Source: CAWAND01 sp963783335 (lineage in GTDB: Bacteria > Chloroflexota > Anaerolineae > Anaerolineales > E44-bin32). From it: DNA of 64,000 nucleotides. Position 1 is the first letter of the stretch; the number at the start of each line of letters is the position of its first letter. The notes below the pieces were generated by a model that saw only the letters and a list, made by a program, of their open reading frames with translations, did not search any database and was not told the origin of the DNA. Both the position numbers and the translations under genes were made by a program. Where the stretch lies: the NCBI GenBank assembly GCA_963783335.1, contig CAWAND010000010.1:1116001-1180000 (forward strand). The letters run 5' to 3'. This document shows positions 32,505 through 40,924 of this stretch, piece after piece.

Positions 32505-34008
32505 CGTTGCTCGGATCGCTTGAATCGTCGGGTGCATTGGGCTGGCCGCTGCCGCAGCCCAGAGACCATTCTCGGTTGTCGGAGGCCAGGAAATCGTCGG
32601 CGGCCACGGGGCCCCATGAGCCGGGTTCGTATTTCTGCAGTTTGGGTCCCTTTTCCGCTGTCCATCCTTCCACGATGGAGTCGATCAATCCCCACGCAAG
32701 CTCGATGGTGTCGGCCCGTGTGAAGAGGGCAAAGTCGCCGTTGACGGCGTCAAGCAGCAAGCGCTCGTAGGCGTCCGGGATGGATCCACGTCCGAAGGCG
32801 TCGGCATAGTGAAACTCCATATCGACCGAGCGCATCCCGGCTTGGGTGTCCGGAACCTTGGCCTCGAAGCGTAGGTGCATGCCCTCATCGGGCTGGATGC
32901 AGATTCCGAGCGCGTTGGGGCGGATCGTTTCCCCGGGCTGCATGGGGAACATCAGATGGGGTACGGTCTTGAACTGGATTCGGATCTCGGTGCGCTTGGA
33001 GGCCAAACTCTTGCCCGAGCGCAGGTAGAAGGGGACGCCCTGCCAACGCCAATTGTCAATGTACAGGCGCAGCGCAGCATAGGTGGCGGTTTGCAAATCC
33101 TTGGCCACGCCCGGTTCGTCTCGGTAACCCCAGTATTGGCCGCGCACGCTGTGGCGCCCAACCTGGCTGGGGGGTATGGGACGGATCGAGCTGAGAACCT
33201 TGACGCGTTCGTTGCGGATGGCGGTGCCTTGAAACGAAGGGGGCGGTTCCATGGCCACCAGGGAAAGCAGCTGCATCAGGTGATTTTGGAACATGTCACG
33301 CAGAATGCCGACCTGATCGTAGAATCCCCCCCGATGGCCAACCCCGACTTCTTCTGCCACCGTAATCTGCACATTGTCGATGTATCGGCGATTCCAGATC
33401 GGCTCAAAGATCGAGTTCGCGAAGCGAAACACGAGCACGTTCTGAACGGTTTCCTTGCCCAGGTAGTGATCAATACGGAAAATCTGCTCTTCATCCAGGT
33501 AGCGGTGGGTTGCCTGATTGAGTTGCTTGGCCGATTCCAAGTCGTGTCCAAATGGCTTCTCAATGACCACGCGCCGCCAGCCGCGGCTCGGCTCGACCAT
33601 CCCCGTTTCGCCCAAACGGTTGAGGATGGGCTCGTAGACTTGGGGCGGCGTGGCGAGATAAAAGAGACGGTTGTCGTCGCCGCCGATCTCGTGTTCCAGG
33701 TCTGACAGCTTCTTTTTCAGCGCGTTGATGGCATCGTCGTCGTTGAAATCGCCGCAGACATAACTAAGGTGTTGGGAGAAGGCCTTCCACTCATCGGTGT
33801 CCATCTTGTCGGGTGCGAACTCCTCGAGCCCCTGCTTCACGTTGGCTCGGAAAGAGTCGTCATCCATCTGGCTGCGGGCCATGCCTACGATGCGAAAGCC
33901 GTCTGGAAGGCGCCCCTTACAGTACAGGCTGAAGATGGCCGGGACCAGCTTGCGGGAGGTCAGATCCCCTGACGCTCCAAAGATCACCATCACGGTGGTG
34001 TGAGTCAT
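32497..34008 (-). CDS. zwf: Glucose-6-phosphate 1-dehydrogenase
   Basis: Encodes 503 residues. The NADP-binding motif GASGDLT (11-17), EKPFGHD (150-156) and the active-site RIDHYLGKE (178-186) are intact. It oxidises glucose 6-phosphate to 6-phosphogluconolactone and makes NADPH in the oxidative pentose phosphate pathway. GAGGAG lies 7 bases before the ATG. The C-terminal tail is Ser/Asp-rich. No 6-phosphogluconate dehydrogenase is adjacent; the overlapping downstream gene is a glutaredoxin. Confidence 0.96.
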   Translation of the reverse strand: MTHTTVMVIFGASGDLTSRKLVPAIFSLYCKGRLPDGFRIVGMARSQMDDDSFRANVKQGLEEFAPDKMDTDEWKAFSQHLSYVCGDFNDDDAINALKKKLSDLEHEIGGDDNRLFYLATPPQVYEPILNRLGETGMVEPSRGWRRVVIEKPFGHDLESAKQLNQATHRYLDEEQIFRIDHYLGKETVQNVLVFRFANSIFEPIWNRRYIDNVQITVAEEVGVGHRGGFYDQVGILRDMFQNHLMQLLSLVAMEPPPSFQGTAIRNERVKVLSSIRPIPPSQVGRHSVRGQYWGYRDEPGVAKDLQTATYAALRLYIDNWRWQGVPFYLRSGKSLASKRTEIRIQFKTVPHLMFPMQPGETIRPNALGICIQPDEGMHLRFEAKVPDTQAGMRSVDMEFHYADAFGRGSIPDAYERLLLDAVNGDFALFTRADTIELAWGLIDSIVEGWTAEKGPKLQKYEPGSWGPVAADDFLASDNREWSLGCGSGQPNAPDDSSDPSNDA

Positions 34009-34117
34009 GTATTGCTCCTCGTGCAGCTTGCTTTCCCCTCCTGGGGTCAGTTTCATTCTAGCAGACCCGTTTGGGGGTTTCCGCTTGATAAGAGGGGGAT
34101 CGGAGGTGGGGCCGGCT

Positions 34118-34126
34118 TGTTATAAT
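34118..34126 (+). promoter_or_regulatory. Extended -10 promoter of the C39-like gene (leaderless)
   Basis: TGTTATAAT, a perfect extended -10 box, ends 8 bases before the ATG at 34135. Confidence 0.6.
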
Positions 34127-34134
34127 CCTCCCCC

Positions 34135-35385
34135 ATGCGCGACAGATTGAGTTGGCTGGGTTGGTTCTTCCTGGGGGCCGGGCTGGCGGCGGCCGGAGCC
34201 TGGCTTGTGTACCAGATACCGTGGGTAAACTACCGCCTCGGGTGGCGGCTGGATATGACGCAAGGCGTCGTTCGGGGATGGCTCCACCCGGGAGACATGC
34301 TGCCGGCCCCAGCCGACGGCCGGGTCGAGGTGTCGGTGCCGACGGCGCTGCCGACTCTAACGGCCCGATCTACCTCAGACGCATCCGCCGGTCCTACCAC
34401 CACCCCGACCCCGGTGCCTACTCCGATCCCCGCCGCCGTGACGCTCGATCCGCCCAAATGGGAAAAGCAAGATTGGAACAACTGCGGGCCGGCCACTTTG
34501 GCCGAGGCGCTGCGCTATTACGGCTGGCAAGGTGATCAGTTCGCCATCTCAGATCTGCTCAAACCCGATCGCGGCGACAAGAACGTGAACGTCGAAGAGT
34601 TGATCTACTACGTCAAAACTCGCGCCGGTTGGCTGGACGCGGATTACCGTGTCGGTGGGACGCTGGATACACTCAAGCGATTCATCGCGGCCGGGTTTCC
34701 GATCATCATTGAAAAGGGCCTGGTGCTGTCCCCCAACGATGGCGGCGGCGGGTGGGCCGGGCACTATCTTCTGCTCACGGGCTACGATGATGCGCAAGGG
34801 GTGTTCATCGGGCAGGACACCAACCCGATCTCAGGCGGGGCGGATCGGCAGGTGAGCTACCAGGCTGTGGATGAGGGTTGGCAGGCTTTCAACCGTGTGT
34901 ACATGTTCGTCTACCTTCCAGAGCAGCAATCCCAGATCGATCAGCTCTTGGGCGGGGATCTCGACGTGGACCACAACCGTCAGAACGCGCTCGATGAGGC
35001 CCGCAATGAGATTGAGAAGAACCCGAAAGACGCTTTCGCCTGGTTCAATCTGGGCACCAACCTGGTCTATTTTGAACGCTGGGGTGAAGCCGGCAAAGCC
35101 TATGATACGGCCTTGAACCTGGGACTCCCGTGGCGCTTCACGCGCTATCAGTTTGGCCCGTACATTGCCTACTTCAACCAGGGGCGATTCCAGGACGTGA
35201 TCGACCTGGCGGACGCCACCCTGTACCGCACGTACAAGGCGGAAGAATCACTCCTCTGGCGAGGCTGGGCCGAGTACCGGCTGGGTGAAACCGGCAAGGC
35301 GATCGCCGATTTTCAGGACGCGCTGAAGGTCAACCCCAATTATCAGGACGCACAATACGCCCTGAAATTCGTCACAGGTGGTTGA
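34135..35385 (+). CDS. Membrane-anchored C39-like peptidase with TPR repeats
   Basis: Encodes 416 residues: an N-terminal membrane anchor (about 8-27), a Pro/Thr-rich spacer (70-100), a papain-like domain of the peptidase C39 group with NNCGPATL (C117) and AGHYLLLTGYD (H210) as catalytic pair, and a C-terminal domain of about three TPR repeats (from about 285). The enzyme is probably outside the membrane. Known C39 peptidases cleave double-glycine leaders, but stand-alone C39-like proteins have unclear substrates. A leaderless-type promoter precedes it. Confidence 0.72.
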   Translation: MRDRLSWLGWFFLGAGLAAAGAWLVYQIPWVNYRLGWRLDMTQGVVRGWLHPGDMLPAPADGRVEVSVPTALPTLTARSTSDASAGPTTTPTPVPTPIPAAVTLDPPKWEKQDWNNCGPATLAEALRYYGWQGDQFAISDLLKPDRGDKNVNVEELIYYVKTRAGWLDADYRVGGTLDTLKRFIAAGFPIIIEKGLVLSPNDGGGGWAGHYLLLTGYDDAQGVFIGQDTNPISGGADRQVSYQAVDEGWQAFNRVYMFVYLPEQQSQIDQLLGGDLDVDHNRQNALDEARNEIEKNPKDAFAWFNLGTNLVYFERWGEAGKAYDTALNLGLPWRFTRYQFGPYIAYFNQGRFQDVIDLADATLYRTYKAEESLLWRGWAEYRLGETGKAIADFQDALKVNPNYQDAQYALKFVTGG

Positions 35386-35450
35386 GGCGCCTGCCCCTGA
35401 TCCAGTATGATTAGTGTTCAAACCCGTCTTGCCAAGGAGATCGAAATCTG

Positions 35451-35963
35451 ATGCTGATCAGTGACAAGATGAACCAGGAGCTCAACAAGCAGGTTGGCAG
35501 CGAGCTGGGGGCCTCCAATCAGTATGTCAATGTGGCTGCCTATTTCGACAATGAAGGGTTGCCCGAGCTTTCCGGTTTCTTCTTCCGTCAATCCGCCGAA
35601 GAGCGCGTGCACGCCATGCGCTTCGTGGACTATATTCTCGACGCGGGCGGGAAGGTGGCCGTGCCAGCCATTGAAGCACCGCCCAGCGAGATCAATTCGG
35701 CGGAGAAGGCCGTCGAGATGTCCTTGAACTGGGAGATGCAGGTCACCGGCCAGATCAATGCCTTGATGGACCTGGCCATGAAAGAAAACGACCATATCAC
35801 GCAGGAGTTCTTGCGCTGGTTCATTGACGAGCAGCTCGAGGAAGTGTCCACCATGGAAGAGCTGCTGTCAGTGGTTCGCCGGGCTGGCGACGCGAATTTG
35901 CTGTTCGTCGAGCAGTATGTGGTCCGCAAGGGGGATCCCCATGCTGGAGGCGAGCAGGCCTGA
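35451..35963 (+). CDS. ftnA: Ferritin (iron storage)
   Basis: Encodes 170 residues forming a ferritin four-helix bundle. Ferroxidase-site residues are visible in NQELNKQVGSELGASNQY (helix A), EERVH (E50 and H53 region) and DEQLEEV (helix D). No haem-binding methionine typical of bacterioferritin is apparent, so it is the non-haem type. It would oxidise Fe(II) and store it in the cytosol. AAGGAG is about 13 bases before the ATG. The gene ends before a palindrome and a good terminator. Confidence 0.9.
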   Translation: MLISDKMNQELNKQVGSELGASNQYVNVAAYFDNEGLPELSGFFFRQSAEERVHAMRFVDYILDAGGKVAVPAIEAPPSEINSAEKAVEMSLNWEMQVTGQINALMDLAMKENDHITQEFLRWFIDEQLEEVSTMEELLSVVRRAGDANLLFVEQYVVRKGDPHAGGEQA

Positions 35964-35986
35964 CATCAGAATTCGCTCCAGCCGGT

Positions 35987-36004
35987 TTGTGAAATCCTTC
36001 ACAT
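35987..36004. promoter_or_regulatory. Rex/CRP-type palindrome (copy 5)
   Basis: TTGTGAAATCCTTCACAT, one mismatch, 23 bases after the ferritin stop and 16 before its terminator. It is not upstream of any start codon. The flank CACATATCGCC is shared with copy 6 at 40855. Confidence 0.45.
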
Positions 36005-36020
36005 ATCGCCTTCTCTGACT

Positions 36021-36046
36021 GGGACAGCCATTTGGCTGTCCCTTTT
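36021..36046 (+). terminator. Intrinsic terminator of ferritin
   Basis: Perfect 9-bp stem GGGACAGCC/GGCTGTCCC with loop ATTT and TTTT after it. Confidence 0.85.
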
Positions 36047-36160
36047 CATGTCGCTTGGCGGGCGCAGACAGCCGGTTGGTGCTTGGCGCACCTCCGACAT
36101 CGTTCTGTGCCTCCGATGCGCCTTGACTGTCAAGTGCCAGAGTGCAGGTCGCAGCTGGAT

Positions 36161-37384
36161 TCAGAACAATCTTGCTTGAACGCCGGGTCTCCGTCCATCA
36201 AGTGTGATGTACGGTGCTGCCCGTTCCGCCAAGATGCCCAGGCGGCGGAGCTGGGAAACATCCGTCAGGCGGCGGACGCGACGAGCCTTCAAGACCGCGC
36301 CCACACCCTTGAGCCCCAGGCCGGGGACACGCAGCAGCTGCTCTCGGTCGGCCAGGTTTAGCTCGACGGGAGCTTCGGCAAGGGCCAGATCGGCAAAGGC
36401 GCGCTTGGGGTCGCGATCCAGGGGAAGCCGGCCTTGGGGGGTGAAGGGCAGATCTTCGAACTCGAAGCCATAATCCCTGAGAAGGTAGGAGGCTTCATAC
36501 AATCGCTGCTGGCGGAGCGGATCCTCGGCCGGATGGCCGTCCAGCGGGGTATCCGGCACCGGCGAGAAAGCCTCGAAGTAGGTTCGGCGGACACCCCACT
36601 GTGAAAACAGGTTGGCGACCGTGCTGAGGATTTCGACATCATCTTCGCCCGCCGCGCCAACCACAAATTGGGTCGTGCTCGAGGCCCAACGCCCGCGCCA
36701 GCCGTGCCGAGATGGCAGCTCGCGCCGGATTTCGGCCGCCCACCTGAGCGGAGGCAGCAGCTCATCAAGGTAACCCTTGTGCGGCGCCAAACGTGCCAGC
36801 CGGTTCGCGTTGGGAGCTTCCAAGTTAATGGAGACCCGGTTGGCGAGCTGCATGGCACGCAGAACCTGCCCCTGATCTGCGCCCGGCATGAGCTTGAGGT
36901 GGAGGTAGCCGCCATAACCCAGGCGGTGGCGGAGGATCTCGGCCGTGTCCAGCAGTTTGTCCTGGGTGTGTGCGCCGCCGGCGAACACACCGCTGGAAAG
37001 AAACAGCCCTTGGACGCGTCCGCTCTGATGCACCGAAAAGAACGTCCGGGCCATCTCTTCGGGTTTGAAGGTCACCCGGCGCGAGCGGCGGCCGGCGCGG
37101 AAAGGGCAGTAGAGGCAATCCCGTTCGCAGGCTGTCGTCAGCATGGCTTTCAGCAACGGAATGCGCCTTCCACCGGCCGAGGTCTGGTAGATCGGAATCG
37201 GCTGACTCTTGCCCGGAACTTCGACCCAATCGGATACACTGCCAGCGCGAGGCTGCCCACCGGCCGGTGAGTATCCGCACGCTCGGACCGAAGCCGGCGA
37301 TCGAGATTCAAGACCTCGCCTCTCGCCGGCCTGCTCGAAGTGCGAGTCGTTGGCCACTATCGCCAACTTATCCATCGCATCCAT
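36161..37384 (-). CDS. Radical SAM protein, putative DNA modification/repair type
   Basis: Encodes 407 residues. The radical-SAM cluster motif is CERDCLYC (C86, C90, C93), followed by PFRAGRR. Residues about 340-407 form a helix-hairpin-helix module (LLRVPGLGLKGVGAVLKARR). This matches the family called putative DNA modification/repair radical SAM protein, usually encoded next to a uracil-DNA-glycosylase-like partner; that partner is not adjacent here. The start at 37384 was chosen because the extended -10 TGCTATTCT ends 6 bases before it; an upstream TTG at 37420 would precede the promoter. Confidence 0.8.
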   Translation of the reverse strand: MDAMDKLAIVANDSHFEQAGERRGLESRSPASVRACGYSPAGGQPRAGSVSDWVEVPGKSQPIPIYQTSAGGRRIPLLKAMLTTACERDCLYCPFRAGRRSRRVTFKPEEMARTFFSVHQSGRVQGLFLSSGVFAGGAHTQDKLLDTAEILRHRLGYGGYLHLKLMPGADQGQVLRAMQLANRVSINLEAPNANRLARLAPHKGYLDELLPPLRWAAEIRRELPSRHGWRGRWASSTTQFVVGAAGEDDVEILSTVANLFSQWGVRRTYFEAFSPVPDTPLDGHPAEDPLRQQRLYEASYLLRDYGFEFEDLPFTPQGRLPLDRDPKRAFADLALAEAPVELNLADREQLLRVPGLGLKGVGAVLKARRVRRLTDVSQLRRLGILAERAAPYITLDGRRPGVQARLF

Positions 37385-37390
37385 ACAGCA

Positions 37391-37399
37391 AGAATAGCA
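37391..37399 (-). promoter_or_regulatory. Extended -10 promoter of the radical SAM gene (leaderless)
   Basis: TGCTATTCT on the minus strand, 6 bases before the ATG. Confidence 0.55.
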
Positions 37400-37555
37400 C
37401 AGATGTTCTAGTCTGTCCACAGGTCATCCCGTTGCACGGCCCGTTAAGGATGGCGTAACGATTTGTGGGCATAGTGAAGATCGTCCACCTGGTGTCTTTT
37501 CGAGCCGGAATTGACTCGTGCCGTGCGAGGCCTGGGCTGAAATCATCTGATAGGC

Positions 37556-38305
37556 ATGATGTACACTGAGTTCAAATCCCCACGTTCACAACCTTGGAGC
37601 CGAACCTTGCCGCGAGATTCCGCTGCGCAGCGCATACTGATCGTGGACGACGAGTCCACCATTCGAGATGTCCTCCGCCGCTATCTGGAGCGCGAGGGCT
37701 TTGAAGTCGTCGACGCCGCTGATGGCCAGGCGGCCTTGGCGGCCGTGGAAAGCGGGCTTCCCGATCTGGCCGTGCTTGACCTGATGCTGCCCGGGATGGA
37801 TGGGATGACCCTGGCGGAGCGGCTGCGGGATTCGGGCCCGGTGCCGATCGTGATGCTCACCGCCAAGGGTGAAACCGCCGATCGGATTCAGGGTCTCGAG
37901 CTCGGAGCGGATGACTACATTGTCAAGCCATTCAGTCCGAGAGAGCTGGTGCTGCGGGTCAAGGCCGTCCTGCGCCGGTTGGAGCCCAATTTGGGTGAGA
38001 CCGATGAAGAGATCGAAATCCATGGGCTGACCCTCGACCCCGCCAGCCGCACCGTCGACGTCGAAGGCGAACCGGTGACCCTGACGGCCAAAGAATTCGA
38101 CCTGCTCCACTTCTTGATGCGCCACCCCCGGCAGGTGTTCTCGCGTGACCAGCTGCTTGATCAGGTCTGGGGCTATGACTTCTTCGGCGACGCCTCGACC
38201 GTCACGGTCCATGTCCGGCGCCTGCGGGAGAAGATTGAGGCTGATCCCTCTTCGCCTCGTCGCCTGGTGACCGTCTGGGGGGTCGGGTACAAGTTCGATG
38301 GCTAG
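37556..38305 (+). CDS. Two-component response regulator, OmpR/PhoB family
   Basis: Encodes 249 residues: a receiver domain with the acidic pocket DDE (31-33), phosphorylated Asp in VLDLMLP (D75), the T/K switch residues (LTAKGE and VKPFSP) and a C-terminal winged helix (GEPVTLTAKEFDLL through VRRLREKIE). It would bind DNA and activate or repress target genes on phosphorylation. The first 25 residues are not part of the domain, so a later start is possible. The stop overlaps the start of the histidine kinase by 8 bases. Confidence 0.92.
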   Translation: MMYTEFKSPRSQPWSRTLPRDSAAQRILIVDDESTIRDVLRRYLEREGFEVVDAADGQAALAAVESGLPDLAVLDLMLPGMDGMTLAERLRDSGPVPIVMLTAKGETADRIQGLELGADDYIVKPFSPRELVLRVKAVLRRLEPNLGETDEEIEIHGLTLDPASRTVDVEGEPVTLTAKEFDLLHFLMRHPRQVFSRDQLLDQVWGYDFFGDASTVTVHVRRLREKIEADPSSPRRLVTVWGVGYKFDG

Positions 38306-39557
38306 TTCCCGCGGAGACCGCACCTGGCTGACCCGGTTCGTCATCGGGGTGCTGGCGGCCCTGGCGGTGAGCGTTGTGCTGATCATGGCGCTGATGCGCC
38401 CGCCGATGAAGGACCTGGCGCAGCTCACCCTGATCTCCGGGATCACGGCGGTTGGGTCGATCCTGATCGGCCTGCTGGCCTACCGCCTTGGTTTCTGGCG
38501 GCGCATCGGCAGCCTGAGCATGACCCTGACCCTGGGCTACGTCTTGGCGGCCGGGCTGACATTGTTAAATGTGTGGATCAGCGCCCGGCTGATGTTCGCC
38601 AGTCCGCATGACTTGGCGCTGGCCGGCGTGCTGTTGGTCTTTGCCAGCGGGATCTCGGTCTCCTTCGGCTATCTTGTGTCGAGCAGCCTGACGCGCCTGG
38701 TGCGCCAGATGGTCGAAGGCGCCCGGCGCTTGAGCAAGGGTGATTTCAGCACCCGCGTTCAGCCGGAGGGACGGGACGAGGTGGCGTCGTTGGCGCAGGC
38801 TTTTAACGACATGGCGCGCCAGCTCGAGCTGGCCGGGGAGGAGAAGGCGCGGCTGGAAGGCGCCCGGCGGGAATTCGTGGCCTGGGTCTCCCACGACCTG
38901 CGCACGCCGCTGTCCGCTCTGCGGGCGATGATCGACGCCATGGCCGAGGGGGTGGTCAAGGATCCGGAGACGGTCGAGCGCTACCTACATCAGTGCCAGA
39001 CGGAGCTGGACCGCATGCGGGACATGATCGACGATCTGTTCCAGCTTGCCCAGCTGGACGCAGGCCACATGCAGATGACAATCGAGACATGTTCGCTGGC
39101 CGACCTGATCTCTGACACATTGGGCAGCGCCACACCCAAGGCCGCCGCCAAACACGTGAAGGTCAGCGGCTGGGTGGACCCTTCGCTGGACCCCGTTCGG
39201 CTGGCCCCGCGCGAGATTGGCAGGGTGATTCGCAACCTGCTTGACAACGCGCTTCGCCACACGCCTGAAGGCGGTGAGATTAAGCTCACGGCCGGATTGG
39301 AGGAAGGATTGGTGTCGGTCTCGGTCACCGACACGGGCGAAGGCATCTCCGCCGAGGACCTGCCGCGGGTCTTTGAACGTTTCTACCGCGGCGAAGCCAG
39401 CCGATCGCGCGATGGCTTTGACAGTGGTGGCGCCGGGCTGGGGTTGGCGATTGCGCGTGGTTTTGTTGAGGCCCATGGTGGCCGGATCTGGGCTGAAAGC
39501 CGGGCGGGCGAAGGGACCCGAGTGAGTTTCAGCCTCCCGTCCGCCAAGGCCGGCTGA
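38298..39557 (+). CDS. Sensor histidine kinase (HAMP-containing)
   Basis: Encodes 419 residues. Four membrane segments (about 12-32, 43-62, 73-95, 104-126) with almost no extracytoplasmic loop, then HAMP (about 130-182), the dimerisation helix with phospho-histidine in SHDLRTP (H199) and an ATPase domain with N box (LLDNALRHTP), G1 (DTGEGI) and G2 (GGAGLGLAIARG) motifs. Such compact sensors usually detect membrane signals or a partner. Its stop overlaps the region before the thioredoxin-like lipoprotein, a possible accessory or target. Confidence 0.93.
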   Translation: MASSRGDRTWLTRFVIGVLAALAVSVVLIMALMRPPMKDLAQLTLISGITAVGSILIGLLAYRLGFWRRIGSLSMTLTLGYVLAAGLTLLNVWISARLMFASPHDLALAGVLLVFASGISVSFGYLVSSSLTRLVRQMVEGARRLSKGDFSTRVQPEGRDEVASLAQAFNDMARQLELAGEEKARLEGARREFVAWVSHDLRTPLSALRAMIDAMAEGVVKDPETVERYLHQCQTELDRMRDMIDDLFQLAQLDAGHMQMTIETCSLADLISDTLGSATPKAAAKHVKVSGWVDPSLDPVRLAPREIGRVIRNLLDNALRHTPEGGEIKLTAGLEEGLVSVSVTDTGEGISAEDLPRVFERFYRGEASRSRDGFDSGGAGLGLAIARGFVEAHGGRIWAESRAGEGTRVSFSLPSAKAG

Positions 39558-39574
39558 TGGAGAGGTGGATACCT

Positions 39575-40165
39575 ATGAGAGCGGTTTGGAAGGCAACCTC
39601 AGTGCTCGTTTGTCTTGGGCTGGCTGCATGTGGTGCAGCCGGGGTGGGCTCTGTGACTCTGGTTGAGGACAACCCGCCAACGTCCCAGCCAACGCTGGCG
39701 CCTGTGGCTCTGGAGGATTTGGGACCGGCGCCCGAGTTGAACAACCAGGTGTGGCTCAACACCGAACAGCCTCTGCGGCTGGAGGACTTGCGCGGCAAGG
39801 TGGTGCTGCTCGACATGTGGACCTTCGGCTGCATCAACTGCCGGCATGTGATCCCCTCCCTGCGCGGTTGGTACCAGTCCTATGGGGACAAGGGGCTGGT
39901 GGTCATCGGCAACCACTACCCTGAATTTGGGTATGAGGCCGACCTGGACAACCTCAAGCAGGCGTTGGTCGATCTCGACGTACCCTATCCGGTGGCCCAG
40001 GACAATCAGGGTGAGACCTGGCGGGCCTACAAGAACCGGTACTGGCCGGCGCTGTACCTGATCGATAAACGCGGCCATATCCGCTATCGGCATATCGGTG
40101 AGGGTGCGTACGCAGAGACTGAAGCGGCTATCCAGACGTTGCTGGCCGAACCCTACCCAGGCTGA
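39575..40165 (+). CDS. Thioredoxin-like lipoprotein (TlpA/ResA-type)
   Basis: Encodes 196 residues. The signal peptide ends in lipobox LAAC (C19); the mature domain has the redox motif WTFGCINC (C86 and C89), the GKVVLLDMW strand before it and a late PALYLID cis-proline loop. It is probably a lipid-anchored reductase acting outside the membrane, for example on c-type cytochromes or other thiols. The ATG at 39575 has GGAGAGGTGG upstream; an ATG at 39557 overlapping the kinase stop is the alternative. It is co-oriented with the two-component system. Confidence 0.82.
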   Translation: MRAVWKATSVLVCLGLAACGAAGVGSVTLVEDNPPTSQPTLAPVALEDLGPAPELNNQVWLNTEQPLRLEDLRGKVVLLDMWTFGCINCRHVIPSLRGWYQSYGDKGLVVIGNHYPEFGYEADLDNLKQALVDLDVPYPVAQDNQGETWRAYKNRYWPALYLIDKRGHIRYRHIGEGAYAETEAAIQTLLAEPYPG

Positions 40166-40199
40166 CATCCCATCCAAGAACACACAGTTTAGGAGAAAT

Positions 40200-40227
40200 G
40201 CAGCGCCCGCCGGCCGGCGGGCGCTGC
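40200..40227. terminator. Bidirectional hairpin between thioredoxin-like gene and bioY
   Basis: Perfect 12-bp stem GCAGCGCCCGCC/GGCGGGCGCTGC with loop GGCC, set between convergent genes. No strong U-tract on either side. Confidence 0.65.
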
Positions 40228-40255
40228 ACCTTGCAGTATGGAAGGACGAATCCGA

Positions 40256-40837
40256 TTAATGAATGGGCAGTCCCAACCTGGACAGGCCCAGCCAGCCGAG
40301 TGGGAGCAGCGCCGTACCCAGGCCGATCTTGAGCACATCGCCCAGCACGAACGGGGCAACACCCAAAGCCAGGGCCTGATTGGGCCCGACCATCCAGGCC
40401 AACCAGCTTGCTCCGATGGCATAAATCACAAGATTTCCGAGAGTCATCGCACCCAAGGCGGCCAGCGGGCGCCGGTCCCAACCTCGCTCGGCCAGCCAGC
40501 CGACGAGGAAAGCGGCGGCGGCAAATCCGATCAGGTAGCCCCCGGTGGGCCCGAGCAGGTGCGCCAGACCGAAACCGCCGCCGGCAAACACCGGTAGCCC
40601 GGCCAGCCCCTCGCCCAGGTAAGCCAGCAGGGCAAATCCGCCGCGCCGGCTACCCAGCAGCACACCAATCAGTAGGACGGCCAGGGTTTGGGCGGTGATC
40701 GGGACGGGGGTGAACGGCAGGCGAACCTGAATCAAAGCTGAAACCGCCACCACAAGGCTCCCGGCAGTGACGAGCAAAATGCCATACATAAAACTGCGGA
40801 TGCGAGTTTGGGGGCGGATCAGATCAGCGTACACCAT
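40256..40837 (-). CDS. bioY: Biotin transporter substrate-binding subunit BioY
   Basis: Encodes 193 residues with about six membrane helices and the BioY signature PFTPVPITAQTLAVLLIGVLLG in pieces (PVPITAQT near 43-50, LGSRRG near 61-66) and GPTGGYLIGF near 94-103. It is the S component that captures biotin for an ECF-type importer; the energising module (EcfA/EcfT) is not in the window. The ATG has GGAGG 10 bases upstream, and a palindrome lies just before that. Confidence 0.92.
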   Translation of the reverse strand: MVYADLIRPQTRIRSFMYGILLVTAGSLVVAVSALIQVRLPFTPVPITAQTLAVLLIGVLLGSRRGGFALLAYLGEGLAGLPVFAGGGFGLAHLLGPTGGYLIGFAAAAFLVGWLAERGWDRRPLAALGAMTLGNLVIYAIGASWLAWMVGPNQALALGVAPFVLGDVLKIGLGTALLPLGWLGLSRLGLPIH

Positions 40838-40854
40838 AGAGCTCGAACCTCCAT

Positions 40855-40872
40855 TTGTGAAAAGCTTCACAT
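40855..40872. promoter_or_regulatory. Rex/CRP-type palindrome (copy 6) upstream of bioY
   Basis: TTGTGAAAAGCTTCACAT lies 17 bases before the bioY ATG, directly next to its ribosome site, and 52 bases past the herA stop. A protein bound here could block transcription or a transcript folding as a hairpin could affect translation. Confidence 0.5.
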
Positions 40873-40924
40873 ATCGCCCGGTCCGGATCACGTGACAACC
40901 GGCCTACGAGGGATGGACAAAGAG

